A stretch of DNA of 24,563 nucleotides, taken from Purshia tridentata. Taxonomy: Eukaryota > Streptophyta > Magnoliopsida > Rosales > Rosaceae. The notes under the pieces are model-generated. The model worked only from the letters and a program-made list of their open reading frames with translations. It ran no database searches and was not told the DNA's origin. A program made the position numbers and the translations under genes. The stretch lies in assembly GCA_003254885.1 (NCBI GenBank), contig QANT01007638.1, positions 1 to 24,563 of the forward strand, written 5' to 3'. This document shows positions 1 through 8,593 of this stretch, in pieces. Position 1 is the stretch's first letter. The number at the start of each line of letters is the position of its first letter.

Positions 1-75
1 TAATGTTCTATTGTTTAATTAAGTGTAATTGGTTTTTTATGTCTATTAGGATTGTATCTCCTAAAGTGTCAAACA
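1..75 (+). repeat. 5' LTR remnant, internally deleted
   Basis: Positions 11-70 align with 3961-4020 of the 3' LTR almost base for base. The alignment then jumps to the last few bases of the LTR (the CA end, about 74-75), so roughly 80 bp are missing relative to the 3' copy. The lost part includes the TATA-like stretch seen at 4036-4046. The window starts inside this LTR. Confidence 0.8.
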
Positions 76-88
76 TGATATCAGAGTT
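76..88 (+). other. Primer-binding site (initiator Met tRNA type)
   Basis: TGATATCAGAGTT directly follows the LTR end. It matches the usual plant copia primer site TGGTATCAGAGC except for G to A at the third base and changes at the end. Confidence 0.7.
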
Positions 89-291
89 AAATTGATCAAA
101 AACTCTAGAATTGATTTTTTACTCAAACTAACTTGTCTCTAAACTGCTTATAAACTGCCAACCCCTACTCGTGCTCTAATCCTTGACTTGCTCAACAATG
201 CTAAGATCTGTGTTTGTGCCCTACTGCAAGAAAATTCTGCTACTGTGATCTGATCCTAATTTAAAAAAAAAAAAAAAGACCTATAGTACTC

Positions 292-437
292 GTGAACAGT
301 ACTTCGATGCAGTGCTGTGAATAATGCTTCACTACAATGTTGTGAATAGTGCTTCACTACAGTACCCGTGAACAGTAATTTGATACAGTGCCCTGAATAG
401 TGTTTTGCTACAGTGCCATGAACAGTGCTTCAATCTC
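292..437 (+). repeat. Six-copy tandem repeat, 25-bp period
   Basis: Units begin at 292, 317, 342, 368, 393 and 418, each opening with GTGAA or a one-base variant and containing CTACAGT-like ends. Spacing is 25, 25, 26, 25 and 25. Copies differ at several positions, so the array is old. A 25-bp period is not a multiple of three and several units contain stops, so the array is not coding as it stands. It sits between the primer site and the protease, where gag should be. Confidence 0.85.
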
Positions 438-886
438 TGGTATTTCTGCTCCATTTTTATTGTCCTCTTTCTACAAAATACAGGCACCCATGGCTATTTG
501 ATGTTGCACTTGTACATGAGACCAAGCCAAGTAAATTTAGCTATGCTTTATGTACTTTTACTTCTGCTTGTGATAATGCTTGGGTGGTTGATATTGGAGC
601 GATTGATCATATCACTAATAACCCTAGGAAGTTTACTATCTTCACTCAAAATTGCTCTAAGTACATTGTTAGAACTGCTAATGGTCAAACTGCCCCTGTT
701 ACTGGTGTCGGCACAATCTACCTTAATTCCCGAATCACTTTATCCAATGTTCTCTTGGTTCCCTTTTTGGATAATGATTTATTGTCTGTTTCTAAACTTA
801 TGACCGCATATTTTTATCATTTTTTTTCCAATTGTTATTTTCAGAACCTTCATACTCAGAAGAGGGGATTTGTGGTACTTTCATAA
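425..886 (+). pseudogene. Copia aspartic protease relic
   Basis: The reading frame from about 480 to 886 carries the copia pol start: WVVDIGAIDHIT at about 581-616, the counterpart of the family's W-x-x-D-S-G-A-x-x-H-M-T, followed by VLLVPFLDNDLLSVSKL, the conserved end of the protease region. The catalytic aspartate is kept but the next residue is Ile instead of the Ser/Thr of the D-S/T-G triad, which should inactivate the enzyme. The frame ends at a stop at 884-886, while homologous sequence goes on in another frame from about 873, so there is a frameshift near 870. The nominal start codon lies in the 25-bp repeat array and is not a real start. Confidence 0.85.
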
Positions 887-1130
887 CTTAGACTCCACCA
901 TCGTTACTAACCAAGTGCGTGCACATGAATTGGCGAATGAGAGCATGATTTGGCTATGGCATCGATGGTTAGGGCATCCTTCCTTCGGCTATTTAACAAC
1001 ATATTTTACCTTCTTTATTCAAGTCTTGTGATAAGGATTTCAAGTGTTCTACTTGTGAGACTTGTGTTTTGGCTAAGAGCCACCGTACTGTTTTCCCTTT
1101 AAGTAATCATAAAGAGTTGTTACCATTTCT
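873..1130 (+). pseudogene. GAG-pre-integrase / integrase zinc-binding relic
   Basis: In frame from 873 the translation reads WYFHNLDST and then LWHRWLGHPSFGYL, the GAG-pre-integrase signature of copia pol. From about 997 the homology moves to a second frame reading CSTCETCVLAKSHRTVFPLS. The His residues of LWH...LGH with this C-x-x-C form the HHCC zinc-binding part of integrase. This frame ends at a stop at 1132-1134, and the integrase core goes on one base over. Two frameshifts in 260 bp show that the element is dead. Confidence 0.85.
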
Positions 1131-1550
1131 CTAATTCATTTTGATGTGTGGGGTCCATCTCAAACCTTTACTTCTGGTTGCATGCGATGGTTTGTCACCT
1201 TTATTGATGATTGTACTCGTATAACCTGGGTTTATTTGCTTAAACATAAAAGTGATGTGTGCGGTGTTGTTCGGCAATTTTGTACTATGATTCGAATCTA
1301 GTTTAATACAACCATCAAGGTGCTCCGTTCTGACAATGGCCGTGAATATGTTAACACCGATCTAACCACCTTTTTCCAAGCTCACGACATCATTCATCAA
1401 ACATCATGTCCCTATATGCCCCAACAAAATGGTGTTGCTGAACGCCACAATCGTCGCCGTATGGAGGTTACTCGTGCTTTCTTGTTAGATAAAAATGTTC
1501 CTAAATATCTATGGGGTGATGCTTTGCTGTCTGCTATGTATGTGAGCACC
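1131..1550 (+). pseudogene. Copia integrase catalytic core relic
   Basis: The frame from 1131 reads HFDVWGPS (first catalytic Asp at 1143), then FIDDCTRITWVYLLKHKS, an in-frame TAG near 1299, and LRSDNGREY (second Asp at 1332). PQQNGVAERHNR supplies the catalytic Glu, with exactly 35 residues between the second Asp and the Glu, so the D,D-35-E triad is intact. The domain would insert the cDNA into the host chromosome. The amber stop probably replaces a Gln codon. Near 1545 the homology shifts frame again, with a further stop near 1590. Confidence 0.9.
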
Positions 1551-2566
1551 GGGTTCCTTCTAGTGTTCTTGGGTTTCAGAGGACTCTCTAGGTTCTTACT
1601 GGGAAGGTGCAAGATATGCCTTATGTTCCAAACCTGCCTCCTGAGATCTTTGGCTGTGTTGCTTATGTGCTTGTTCACTCTCACCAGCGCAGCAAACTGG
1701 ATGTGTGTGCGCTCAAATGTGTGTTTGTGGGCTATGCACCCACTCATAAGGACTATCGGTGTTATCATCCTCCTACTCGGAAGATGTATGTCATCATGGA
1801 TGTTACTTTTCATGAAGACTTGGCCTATTTCTCTTTAGATGGCTCTCCTCTTCAAGGGAAGAATGATGTTGTTCAAGAGGGTCACCATATGTGGCTAAGT
1901 AGTTCTGGAGTGGCCGACCGATTAGAGCATTCTCACCGATTGGTTATAGACGACCCGAGAGCAACAGTGACTATGGATGGTGTGGACAACTGGTCGGAGG
2001 ATTCTCACCGACCGGTCGTAGATGACCGAAGAGAAACAATGATCAACAGAAGTGTGCCTGACCGGTCGGAGGAACCTCACCGACCGGTTGGAGACGGTCC
2101 GACTGAAATCTCTACTCAAACTGACTCCCCTTTCTCTCCACTACTCGTCCAATCTACTTCTGAGGCTCCGAATGAGGTAATCCCTGAAACTAGTGATGTT
2201 TTGTCTAACTCCCCTGTTTTAGATCACATGCATGAGCCTAACCAACCAACATATGCTTTGCCTGCTCGCCCAAACCGTGGTAAACCAAAAAAACAATATG
2301 AAGCTGACCTAAATGCTAAAGCCAAATATCCCATTAGTAACCATGTGTCAAGCCATAGATTGTCAAAGTCATTTGAGTCGTTTCTATGTCAAGTATCTAC
2401 TGTATCTATTCCAAGACAGTTGCAGGATGCATTAGTAGATTACAAATGGATTGAAGCTATATCAAAAGAGATGAGAGCCTTACAAAAGAATAAAATATGG
2501 GATGTGGTTCCGTTGCCTCCAAAGAAGAAGACTGTAGGATGCAGGTGGATTTTCACTATAAAATAA
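1551..2566 (+). pseudogene. Integrase C-terminus, expanded linker and start of RT
   Basis: From 1607 the frame reads PEIFGCVAYVLVH and KCVFVGYAPTHKDYRCYHPP, the copia integrase C-terminal region (phosphate-binding GY motif). Residues about 95-190 form a hydrophilic linker with repeated sequence (see 1912-2100). PISNHVSSHRLS leads into the RT domain, with W-I-E-A-I-S-K-E-M and VGCRWIFTIK. The frame stops at TAA 2564-2566, but the same frame carries on directly afterwards, so this is a single nonsense codon where the family usually has Tyr. Confidence 0.88.
1912..2100 (+). repeat. Coding minisatellite, three units of about 75 bp
   Basis: Three in-frame copies of a roughly 25-residue unit start at the codons for DRLEHSHRLV, DNWSEDSHRPVV and DRSEEPHRPVG. 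At DNA level the shared core is a CTCACCGA(C/T)(C/T)GG block preceded by a GACCGGTCGGAGGA-like block. The period is about 71-75 bp, close to a multiple of three. It lies between integrase and RT, a region with no conserved structure. Confidence 0.75.
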
Positions 2567-3355
2567 AAGGATGATGGCTCAGTGGAGAGGTACAAAGCAA
2601 GAATAGTAGCTAAGGGTTACACTAAAAAATATGGAGTAGTTTATAACGAAACATTTGCTCTAGTTGCGAAACTTAATACATTATGTGTATTACTTTCCTT
2701 GGCTGGTAATCAAGACTGGCTACTATTACAATATGATGTTAAGAATACTTTCCTACATGGCGAGTTGAAGGAAGATGTGTATATGGACCTCCCACCAGGT
2801 GTTCCAGGAAACAATGGAATGATGTGCCGGTTAAAAAGAGCACTGTATGGCTTAAAAAAATTTCTCCGAGCTTGGTTTGGAAGATTTGCTCTGTTAATGA
2901 GAAGGTTTGGGTATAAACAATGTAACTCAAATCACACATTGTTTCTAAAGCATAAGGGTGACAAGGTAATTGCTTTGATCATTTATGTCGATGATATGAT
3001 ATTAACTGGGAGTGCTCATATTGAGATTGATAATTTGAAGAAATATTTGTATAGTGAATTTGAGATGAAGGAGCTGGAAGATTTGAAGTATTTTCTTGGA
3101 ATAGAAGTCATCAGATCAACTCAAGGCATATTCCTATTACAGAGAAAGTATGTATTATACCTATTAACTAACACAAGAATGTTTGCTTGTAAACCCACTG
3201 CCACCCCGATTGAACAGAATCATAAGCTTCATGAGAGTCCGGATGATGTTCCTACCAACAAAGAGAGATATCAACGACTTGTAGGCAAGTTAATTTACCT
3301 ATCTCACACTTGACCTGATATTGTGTATGCTGTAAGGTGTTGTCAGTCAGTTTAT
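2567..3355 (+). pseudogene. Copia reverse transcriptase relic
   Basis: It reads ERYKARIVAKGYT, then LLQYDVKNTFLHGELKEDVY (first catalytic Asp in the Y-D-V-K block), YMDLPPG, LKRALYGLKK, and IIYVDDMILTG, the YVDD catalytic box, all in order. The polymerase copies the element RNA into DNA. The sequence is continuous in frame with the preceding segment past the TAA at 2564. It is stopped by TGA at 3311-3313 in YLSHT*PDIVYAV, where the family has Arg, consistent with CGA to TGA by CpG decay. A frameshift follows near 3330. Both catalytic boxes are preserved although the frame is broken. Confidence 0.92.
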
Positions 3356-3936
3356 GAATGCACCTAGTGAAGAGCATATGGATGCTATTGATCGAATCTT
3401 GCAATACTTGAAGAATGCCACAGGAAAAGGTATCATGTTCACTAAGAATGATCACCTGAAAAATGAAGGATATACTGATTCTGATTGGGCTGGTGATAAT
3501 ACAAAGAGGCGTTCTACTTCAGGCTCCTTTACATTTGTTGGAAGTAATCTTGTTATGTGGAGAAGTAAAAAACAAAAAGTGGTGTTCCGTTCAAGTGCTG
3601 AAGCTGAATATAGAGCAATAAACTAAGGTATATGTGAGTTACTGTGGATAAGGAACTTAATAACTGACTTAGGGTATAAGCCTACAATTGCTATGTCCTT
3701 ATCAGTCTGCTATTGCCATTGCTGATAATCCAGTGCAACATGATCGTACTAAGCATGTGGAAGTGAATAGACACTTTATAAAAGAGAAGCTGGAAAACCA
3801 AATTGTTGATGTCCCATTTGTGAAGTCTGAAGACCAACTAGTTGACATTGTAACTAAGGCTATTTCTAGTATAGTATTTTCCAACTCATTTGACAAGTTG
3901 GCATGGTTGATATGTATGCCCCAACTTGAGGGGGAT
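3354..3936 (+). pseudogene. Copia RNase H relic
   Basis: Frame 3354-3626 reads MNAPSEEHMDAI, RILQYLKNATGKG, YTDSDWAGDNTKRRSTSG and SSAEAEYRAI, the RNase H start with catalytic Asp and the E of A-E-A-E. A TAA at 3624 interrupts it where the family usually has Gln or His. GICELLWIRNL follows in the same frame. Near 3690 about ten bases are missing at the expected Y-C-D-N-Q-S-A box, which removes another catalytic Asp and shifts the frame. The C-terminus (NPVQHDRTKHVEVNRHFIKE) continues in the third frame to about 3936. RNase H would degrade the RNA strand of the hybrid. Confidence 0.9.
3925..3936 (+). other. Polypurine tract
   Basis: CTTGAGGGGGAT sits directly before the TGTTG start of the 3' LTR, the usual plus-strand priming site of plant copia elements. 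Confidence 0.75.
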
Positions 3937-4103
3937 TGTTGGCGTGAGTTATTTAATTAATTGTTTAATTAAGTGTAATTAGTTTCTTATGTCTATTAGG
4001 ATTGTATCTCTTAGAGTATCTAGGATTTGTATCACTATATATACATCCTAAAGTTGGAGAAGAATATACAGAAAATTATTTTACTATTTTATATTTGTCA
4101 ACA
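3937..4103 (+). repeat. 3' LTR (167 bp)
   Basis: It starts TGTTG and ends CAACA, a perfect 5-bp inverted terminal repeat with TG...CA ends. It follows the polypurine tract directly, and the first half matches the 5' LTR. TATATATA near 4037 may be its promoter. At 167 bp it is short for an LTR but within the copia range. Confidence 0.85.
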
Positions 4104-4650
4104 CCTACTTCCAACTCAGACACAAAGAGAGGAAGGGCGTAACTAAAGAAAAGAAGAACCATACAAGTCCAAAGAACAAGTGGAGCAGTACAAATCTAGC
4201 AAAAAACTAGAGCAGTAAGAGCGACAAAGTGAGAAGGCAAGTTGCAGGGGAATAGATCTGGGATGCTGGGCTAAGCTTTTGAATTTTAGTTTGAAAAATA
4301 GACTCGGTAAAAAGCTAAACTATGCTGGGCTATAGCCTACCTAGCCCTCTACATACATCTGTCCCTGCTGATAATGACGTGCATATAAAGGTGAAGCACA
4401 TCTTTAATGGGTTATTACTCTTTTTCTTTTGTAAAGAGAAATTTTATATGATGGTAACTAACGTGACATTGAAATTCATTTCTTTTCAAGAAAAGAGGTA
4501 GAAATTACAAAATATATTACTAACGTACACATCTTCATTTAGCAAAAATATTGTTTCAAATTGGAAAAGCTCGATCGATCTCTTCAGTAGCTCATATTGA
4601 AGCCATACTTCCAGATTTATTAATTACGTGAAAGACCTAATTAATAACTC
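4104..4650. other. Intergenic spacer, no gene seen
   Basis: Lies between the 3' LTR and the 3' end of the minus-strand transporter gene. Mixed composition, no convincing reading frame. The right end would hold the 3' UTR of the transporter. The block near 4320-4375 resembles transposon-end sequence but has no identifiable partner. Confidence 0.5.
4616..4621 (-). promoter_or_regulatory. Possible poly(A) signal of the transporter gene
   Basis: AATAAA on the minus strand, 30 bp past the stop codon. Perfect hexamer, but close to the stop for a plant 3' UTR, so a more distal site may be used. Confidence 0.35.
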
Positions 4651-5503
4651 TCATATGATCTCCTCAGTTGATTCCTCTTTCCCTTCAACTTTTTTGTACA
4701 CAAAGCACATTGAAATAAGCATATAAACACACAAATTCAAAGCACTCAGCCCTGCAAGTACCCAATAGTAGTAATGCAGGTGTGCACGGTTCAGATTGTC
4801 ACCCAACCACTTCTCACCAGACTTTGAGCTAATAACCTGCACCACAGAAATAACACCATTGCTAATGAAGCTCCCCACTCCTACAATACTAATATATGCT
4901 GCTGCCCCCAAACTCCTCATTGCCTCTGGCATTTGATCATAGAACAATTCTTGAAGTCCCACAATTGTGAATGTGTCTGATAGGCCACAAATAATGTACT
5001 GTGGGAGTAACCACCATACTCTCATTGGTACAATTGCTTTAGGGTTGTCAATGAGGTCATACTGTTTTGCAACACTGACCCTTTTTGTTTCCACTAGAGC
5101 TGACACAACCATGTTGAGTATGGAGAGGAATAGGCCAAAGCCAATTCGTTGCAGCACGGTTATGCCTGAGGGGTGTCCCGTGAGCTTCCGGCCTAACGGG
5201 ACAAGAATCCGGTCATATATTGGGACGGAGATTAGGATTGTGATGCCGACGAGGCATTGAAGAGATGCCGGGGGAAGCTGAAAGTGGGGTCCAATGGATC
5301 GGATCATCATAGAACCTTGCTTGATGAAGTAGGTGTGGAGTTGGGACTGAACTACAGTGAACATTAGGCAACTTAACCATATGGGGACAAGACGGAGAAC
5401 CAGCTTCACTTCTTCCACTTGATTTAGAGAGCAAAGCCTCCAAGGGTTCTTGACTTTGCTTGATGCATCAAGTTTGTCAATGATCATTGCTTTGTCCAAT
5501 AAC
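4651..5503 (-). CDS. NPF5: Transporter exon 5 with stop codon
   Basis: 853 bp. Starts LLDKAMIIDKLD after acceptor CTGCAG|G and covers NPWRLCSLNQVEEVKLVLRL, helices 7-12, VPIYDRILVPLGR, WWLLPQY and NLNRAHLHYYYW. Ends in a charged tail rich in Lys and Glu. The upstream extension of this open frame to 5619 is intronic. Confidence 0.94.
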
Positions 5504-8500
5504 CTGCAGTTTAATTTCAAATAAGCATATCTAAAATTTATTATATTCACCCAAAGAAAATAATAATGTAAGAGATCGATCATTGTCATTCTATTAATAT
5601 TGTCTAGGACCATTACCATTCTTAAAAAATTAAAATATCATTTAGAACTTTTTGTACATATATATGACCATCAACTAAATTCTGTATCGGTTTGTTTCAT
5701 ATATTAAAATTCATTTACAAATGAAAAAATAATAATAATAAATTGATTTACAAACAACATAAACTCAACCTTTGTTTGTCACTAAGCTCAAAATGATGAG
5801 AACTTTTTGGAGAAGACTGAGGGAGTTTGGTATCATTTTCTGTAGCTAGTTGTGCTTTTATTCCTAGATCTTGCAATGGGGTCATGCATTCTCTTGCCCA
5901 CTTTGCTTTTAAGCTGTGGCTTATTTGAGGCTGCAACCTCATTTACTAGCTGACTGTAACTCTCTCTAAGTTTTGCTTTAATAAAGTTTATTTTAGAGTT
6001 ACATTGATACAATCCATTATACACATCACACATGAGTTAAAGCTAAAGTTTTTTTGAAAAATTTTCCTAAAAAAAGAAAAGGAAAATTGCTAATGGATGA
6101 AATATCTTTTCTCTTTTCTTACCACTATATAGGAGCTAGTGGGGTCAATATATTGGCCCAATGGCTTCTTTTCCCATTCCAATTTTCTAACCTTTTTAAT
6201 TTCTCTAATTAATTAGACTTTTCAAGGTGTCCCCCACAAAGACAAATTTCTGACTTTGTGGTTGATTGTGTGGTTTTCGTATTAAATAAACATCTAATCC
6301 TTCCCAATTTAGTTGATAATGACTAAAAGGAGTTATGATCCTGAACACAATCCACTTGTGCTTTCACGCAAGGTGACATATAGCCATGGACCACCACAAT
6401 CTACACTTAATTAACAACATGACGCAACTCAAGTTGACCTAATTATTGTGTTTTCTTCCTCACTAATCCGAACTCCAACCACTAGCAAAAATGGGTAGGG
6501 GATTGCCACTCTTCACTTGAGGCATGCCCGCCACGTGGACTTACTTGTAACCTACTTTTCTTCGTTTTTTTGGTCGACTCGTAACTGACTCATTTAAGGT
6601 GTGTTTTGGTAGGACTCCATTCAATTCAAGTAGTAGACAATTTCATTTTCTAAGTGTTTGTCGAAAGAGACATGTACCTGAATTGTTTAGTCCGACCCAA
6701 AGTTCTATGCTTGGATTGAACTCCCATGTGGGTCCCACTGCCCTCATCATCTCCGTAGTAGACATCCAAAGCATCCGTCTTTGTCACGCGCCACTTTCGC
6801 GCCGCCGCCACAAACACTTGTGCTACCGCTGTGTAAGGGCTCCCCGGCGGAGCTTCCTTCCGATATCTTTTCATCCCTAGCAAAAATAATAAGAGGCCCG
6901 CCCCTATTACTCCCACCAACACACCAAAGCCAACGGCCCAACTCACGTTGTCCTGCATTATGACATATTTTCTTATTAGATCTTTAGAGTTTGATCCTTA
7001 TTTCATAAAACTTAGGGTTCGTTTGAATTTTTAAAGTTGGATTTAGATTTTCAAGTTTATATATTTGAAATTCATGTAATTTAAATTCTTAAATTTGAAA
7101 TTCTATTATTTGGATACAAATTTTAAAAGTGAGAATTTTACTGAATATTTCAATTTTAAATTTTGTTTGACAATTTGAAAATTTAAATATATGAATAAAA
7201 AAATAAGAGTTGACCGGAAAAATCGTTGAAAGGCAATCAAAAAAGTTGATAAAGATGGCTAGAAAAGTAGACAGAAGTGACCAAAAAGGGTTTAGGGTTT
7301 AGGATTTAGAAAAAGCTGACTGAAAAAGTTGACCGAAGGTGGTCGGTAGAATTTTGGTTTTGGTCCAAATCTAAATACTCTTTAAATCAATCCAAATAGG
7401 TAGATTTGGAATATTTGAGCTCACTAAATCCAAAACCCTTCTATCCAAACGGGCTCTTAGTAAAATAATGAAGTTTCATATGTTATGATTTTCATGCATA
7501 TATAATCAAACTTTTAAATAAAAAAAAGTTGTTTGGTCGGTCAATCGGTCAAGATATTAACCGATTTAGACTTTTAGTATCTAATATCAATATATTAATC
7601 AAAAAGAATTGAAAAGAATTGAATTTAGACCTTTAGTATCTAATATCAATATATTAATTCATATATAATATAAATAGACATAATTTGATAATATATTGAA
7701 ATTTTTTAAGAAAAAGGCATATATAATGGGCATTAATTATTTTAAGTAAATGATGTGTTACCTGAATATAGATGACCACTAGTGAGGCAACAGTGGCAGA
7801 AATTACTATTGCTAAATACCACCAATTGAAGAACGAGCTCTTGGCCTCTTTCTCTTTTGGGGAGTTCTCATCAAACTGATCTGCAGCGAAGGTTTGGACG
7901 CAAGGCTTGTGCCCACCTTCTCCAACCGCTAAAGTGTAAAGCGCCACGAAAAATACTGCTTTGCGATAATGGATAGGAACAACGGACACAGATAAGCAAA
8001 GTACAACCATTCCCTGCACTCATAATTCATAACGTACACAGACACCATTAGCTACAGCTCATCATCAAGTCCATCATCAGCAAAGTACAACGGTTGTATA
8101 TAACGAAGAGTTTCTTGTGAAAGGAGATGGGAAAATTAAGTTAATTAATTACCATGAGAAAAATGGTGGAGGAGACAATGATTGTCTTGAAGCGACCGAG
8201 GTAGGAATCGGCAACTATGGCCCCAAGTAGAGGGAAGAGAGACGACACACCAACCCACATGTTGACGTTTTTTGCGGCGGTGGACAGGGGCTGGTGGAGG
8301 TGTTTTGTGAGGTACATGATGAGGTTAGCAGCTAAGCCAGTGTAAGCAAACCTCTCTGCTACCTCTACAACTGCGGCGGGAGTACATTGCAAAATTAAGG
8401 AACCAAAAATCAACAACAATACCAAGTAATATATGTAACGGAGGCTTAAAATTTCTTGAAATTTTGAAGTGTTTGAAATTTAAAAAGCTTACAGATGATG

Positions 8501-8583
8501 AAAATGGCCGCACTCCAGCCACCTGTAGAGGGTTTTTGGTCGGTGGTGATGCATAACTGGTTCTGAAGGCCATGTTCTGTCAT
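4651..8583 (-). CDS. NPF5: NRT1/PTR FAMILY (NPF5-type) proton-coupled transporter, five exons
   Basis: Spliced model, minus strand: 8583-8493, 8370-8153, 8013-7762, 6952-6678, 5503-4651. The sum is 1689 bp, 562 residues plus stop, normal for this 12-helix major-facilitator family. All introns are GT-AG with phases 1, 0, 0 and 2 that rejoin cleanly (for example F-R-LLDKA across the last intron). Family marks: EVAER at about 33-37 (the ExxER proton-coupling motif), GEGGHKPCVQTF at about 134-145, FFNWWY at about 164-169, a long charged central loop, VPIYDRILVP, and NLNRAHLHYYYW near the end. Members move nitrate, peptides, hormones or other metabolites with protons across membranes; the substrate cannot be read from sequence. 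Resemblance is strongest to the NPF5.10-5.14 branch (from memory). The helix 3-4 loop is short. No stop or frameshift is seen, so it is probably functional. Confidence 0.93.
5504..6677 (-). other. NPF5: Transporter intron 4 (1174 bp)
   Basis: GT-AG intron between F-R and LLDKA. Largely AT-rich. A less AT-rich patch at about 5750-6035 has a 66-codon open frame on the minus strand (6033-5833) with no recognisable domain; it could be a captured fragment or chance. No inverted-repeat element with a clear target duplication was found here. Confidence 0.85.
6678..6952 (-). CDS. NPF5: Transporter exon 4
   Basis: 275 bp, 91 codons plus two bases. Encodes DNVSWAVGFGVLVGV (helix 6) and the cytosolic loop with GSPYTAVAQVFVAAARKW and TLGRTKQF. 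Acceptor ATGCAG|GAC, donor TTCAG|GTACAT. Exons 3 and 4 together (527 bp) match what is a single exon in the NPF gene structure I know. Confidence 0.92.
7016..7455. mobile_element. Non-autonomous TIR element (MITE-like) in intron 3
   Basis: Perfect 5-bp direct repeats CTTAG at 7011-7015 and 7456-7460 flank the element. Its ends are inverted: GGTTCGTTTGAAT on the left against AGCCCGTTTGGAT read inward from the right, followed on both sides by GGATTTAG-type sequence. 440 bp, no coding capacity. The termini resemble widespread plant MITEs with a CCGTTTGGAT start; superfamily not assigned. Confidence 0.72.
7288..7308 (+). repeat. Short telomere-type heptamer run
   Basis: GGGTTTAGGGTTTAGG followed by a decayed third unit, within the intron element. 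Probably chance or a minor interstitial repeat. Confidence 0.4.
7565..7658. repeat. 59-bp-period duplication in intron 3
   Basis: 35 bases at 7565-7599 recur at 7624-7658 with one mismatch (core TAGTATCTAATATCAATATA). The spacing contains a GAATTGAAAAGAATTGAA stretch. A recent local duplication. Confidence 0.8.
7762..8013 (-). CDS. NPF5: Transporter exon 3
   Basis: 252 bp, 84 codons. Encodes GMVVLCLSVSVV, GEGGHKPCVQTFAADQFDE and FFNWWY, ending VIYIQ. Acceptor GTGCAG|GG, donor TTCAG|GTAACA, phase 0 at both ends. The loop before helix 4 (SVVPIHYRKAVFF) is shorter than the cysteine-containing loop I recall for many NPF5 proteins. Confidence 0.92.
8153..8370 (-). CDS. NPF5: Transporter exon 2
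   Basis: 218 bp, which I recall as the characteristic exon-2 size of plant NRT1/PTR genes. Encodes FVEVAERFAYTG, NLIMYLTKHL and LGAIVADSYLGRFKTI (helices 1-3 and the DxxxGR-type loop). Acceptor CCGCAG|TT, donor CATG|GTAATT. Confidence 0.93.
8493..8583 (-). CDS. NPF5: Transporter exon 1
   Basis: 91 bp, 30 codons plus one base. Starts with MTEHGLQNQL and ends GGWSAAIFII, the usual beginning of helix 1. The ATG at 8583-8581 is preceded by AAAACC, a good plant context, and lies just after a CT-repeat leader. Donor is CT|GTAAGC. Confidence 0.88.
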
Positions 8584-8593
8584 GGTTTTGGCT

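Larger units (their letters stand above)
1..4103 (+). mobile_element. Decayed Ty1/copia LTR retrotransposon
   Basis: Order of parts on the + strand: 5' LTR remnant, primer-binding site, protease, GAG-pre-integrase, integrase, reverse transcriptase, RNase H, polypurine tract, 3' LTR. Protease-integrase-RT-RNase H is the Ty1/copia order; integrase after RT would be gypsy. No gag domain or CCHC nucleocapsid knuckle is visible between the primer site and the protease, where only about 400 bp of non-coding and repeated sequence lies. The pol region changes frame at about 870, 995, 1130, 1545, 3330 and 3690 and has in-frame stops, so the element cannot encode its own proteins. The 5' end lies just outside the window, so the target duplication cannot be checked; the bases after the 3' LTR are CCTAC. 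Confidence 0.93.
6953..7761 (-). other. NPF5: Transporter intron 3 (809 bp), host of a MITE
   Basis: GT-AG intron in phase 0 between VIYIQ and DNVSW. More than half of it is the inverted-repeat element at 7016-7455. The rest is AT-rich with a local 59-bp duplication. Confidence 0.88.

Noticed and set aside
292..437. CRISPR-like regular repeat array
   Set aside because: The 25-bp units are directly tandem with no unique spacers, and lie inside a plant retrotransposon.
1412..1813. 133-codon minus-strand reading frame
   Set aside because: It is antisense to the integrase relic; no independent features.
4967..5260. 97-codon + strand reading frame
   Set aside because: Shadow of the last transporter exon on the opposite strand.
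6599..6963. Two + strand reading frames of 93 and 60 codons
   Set aside because: Both are antisense shadows over transporter exon 4.
7288..7308. Interstitial telomere repeat
   Set aside because: Only two full heptamers; too short to mean more than chance in AT-rich sequence.
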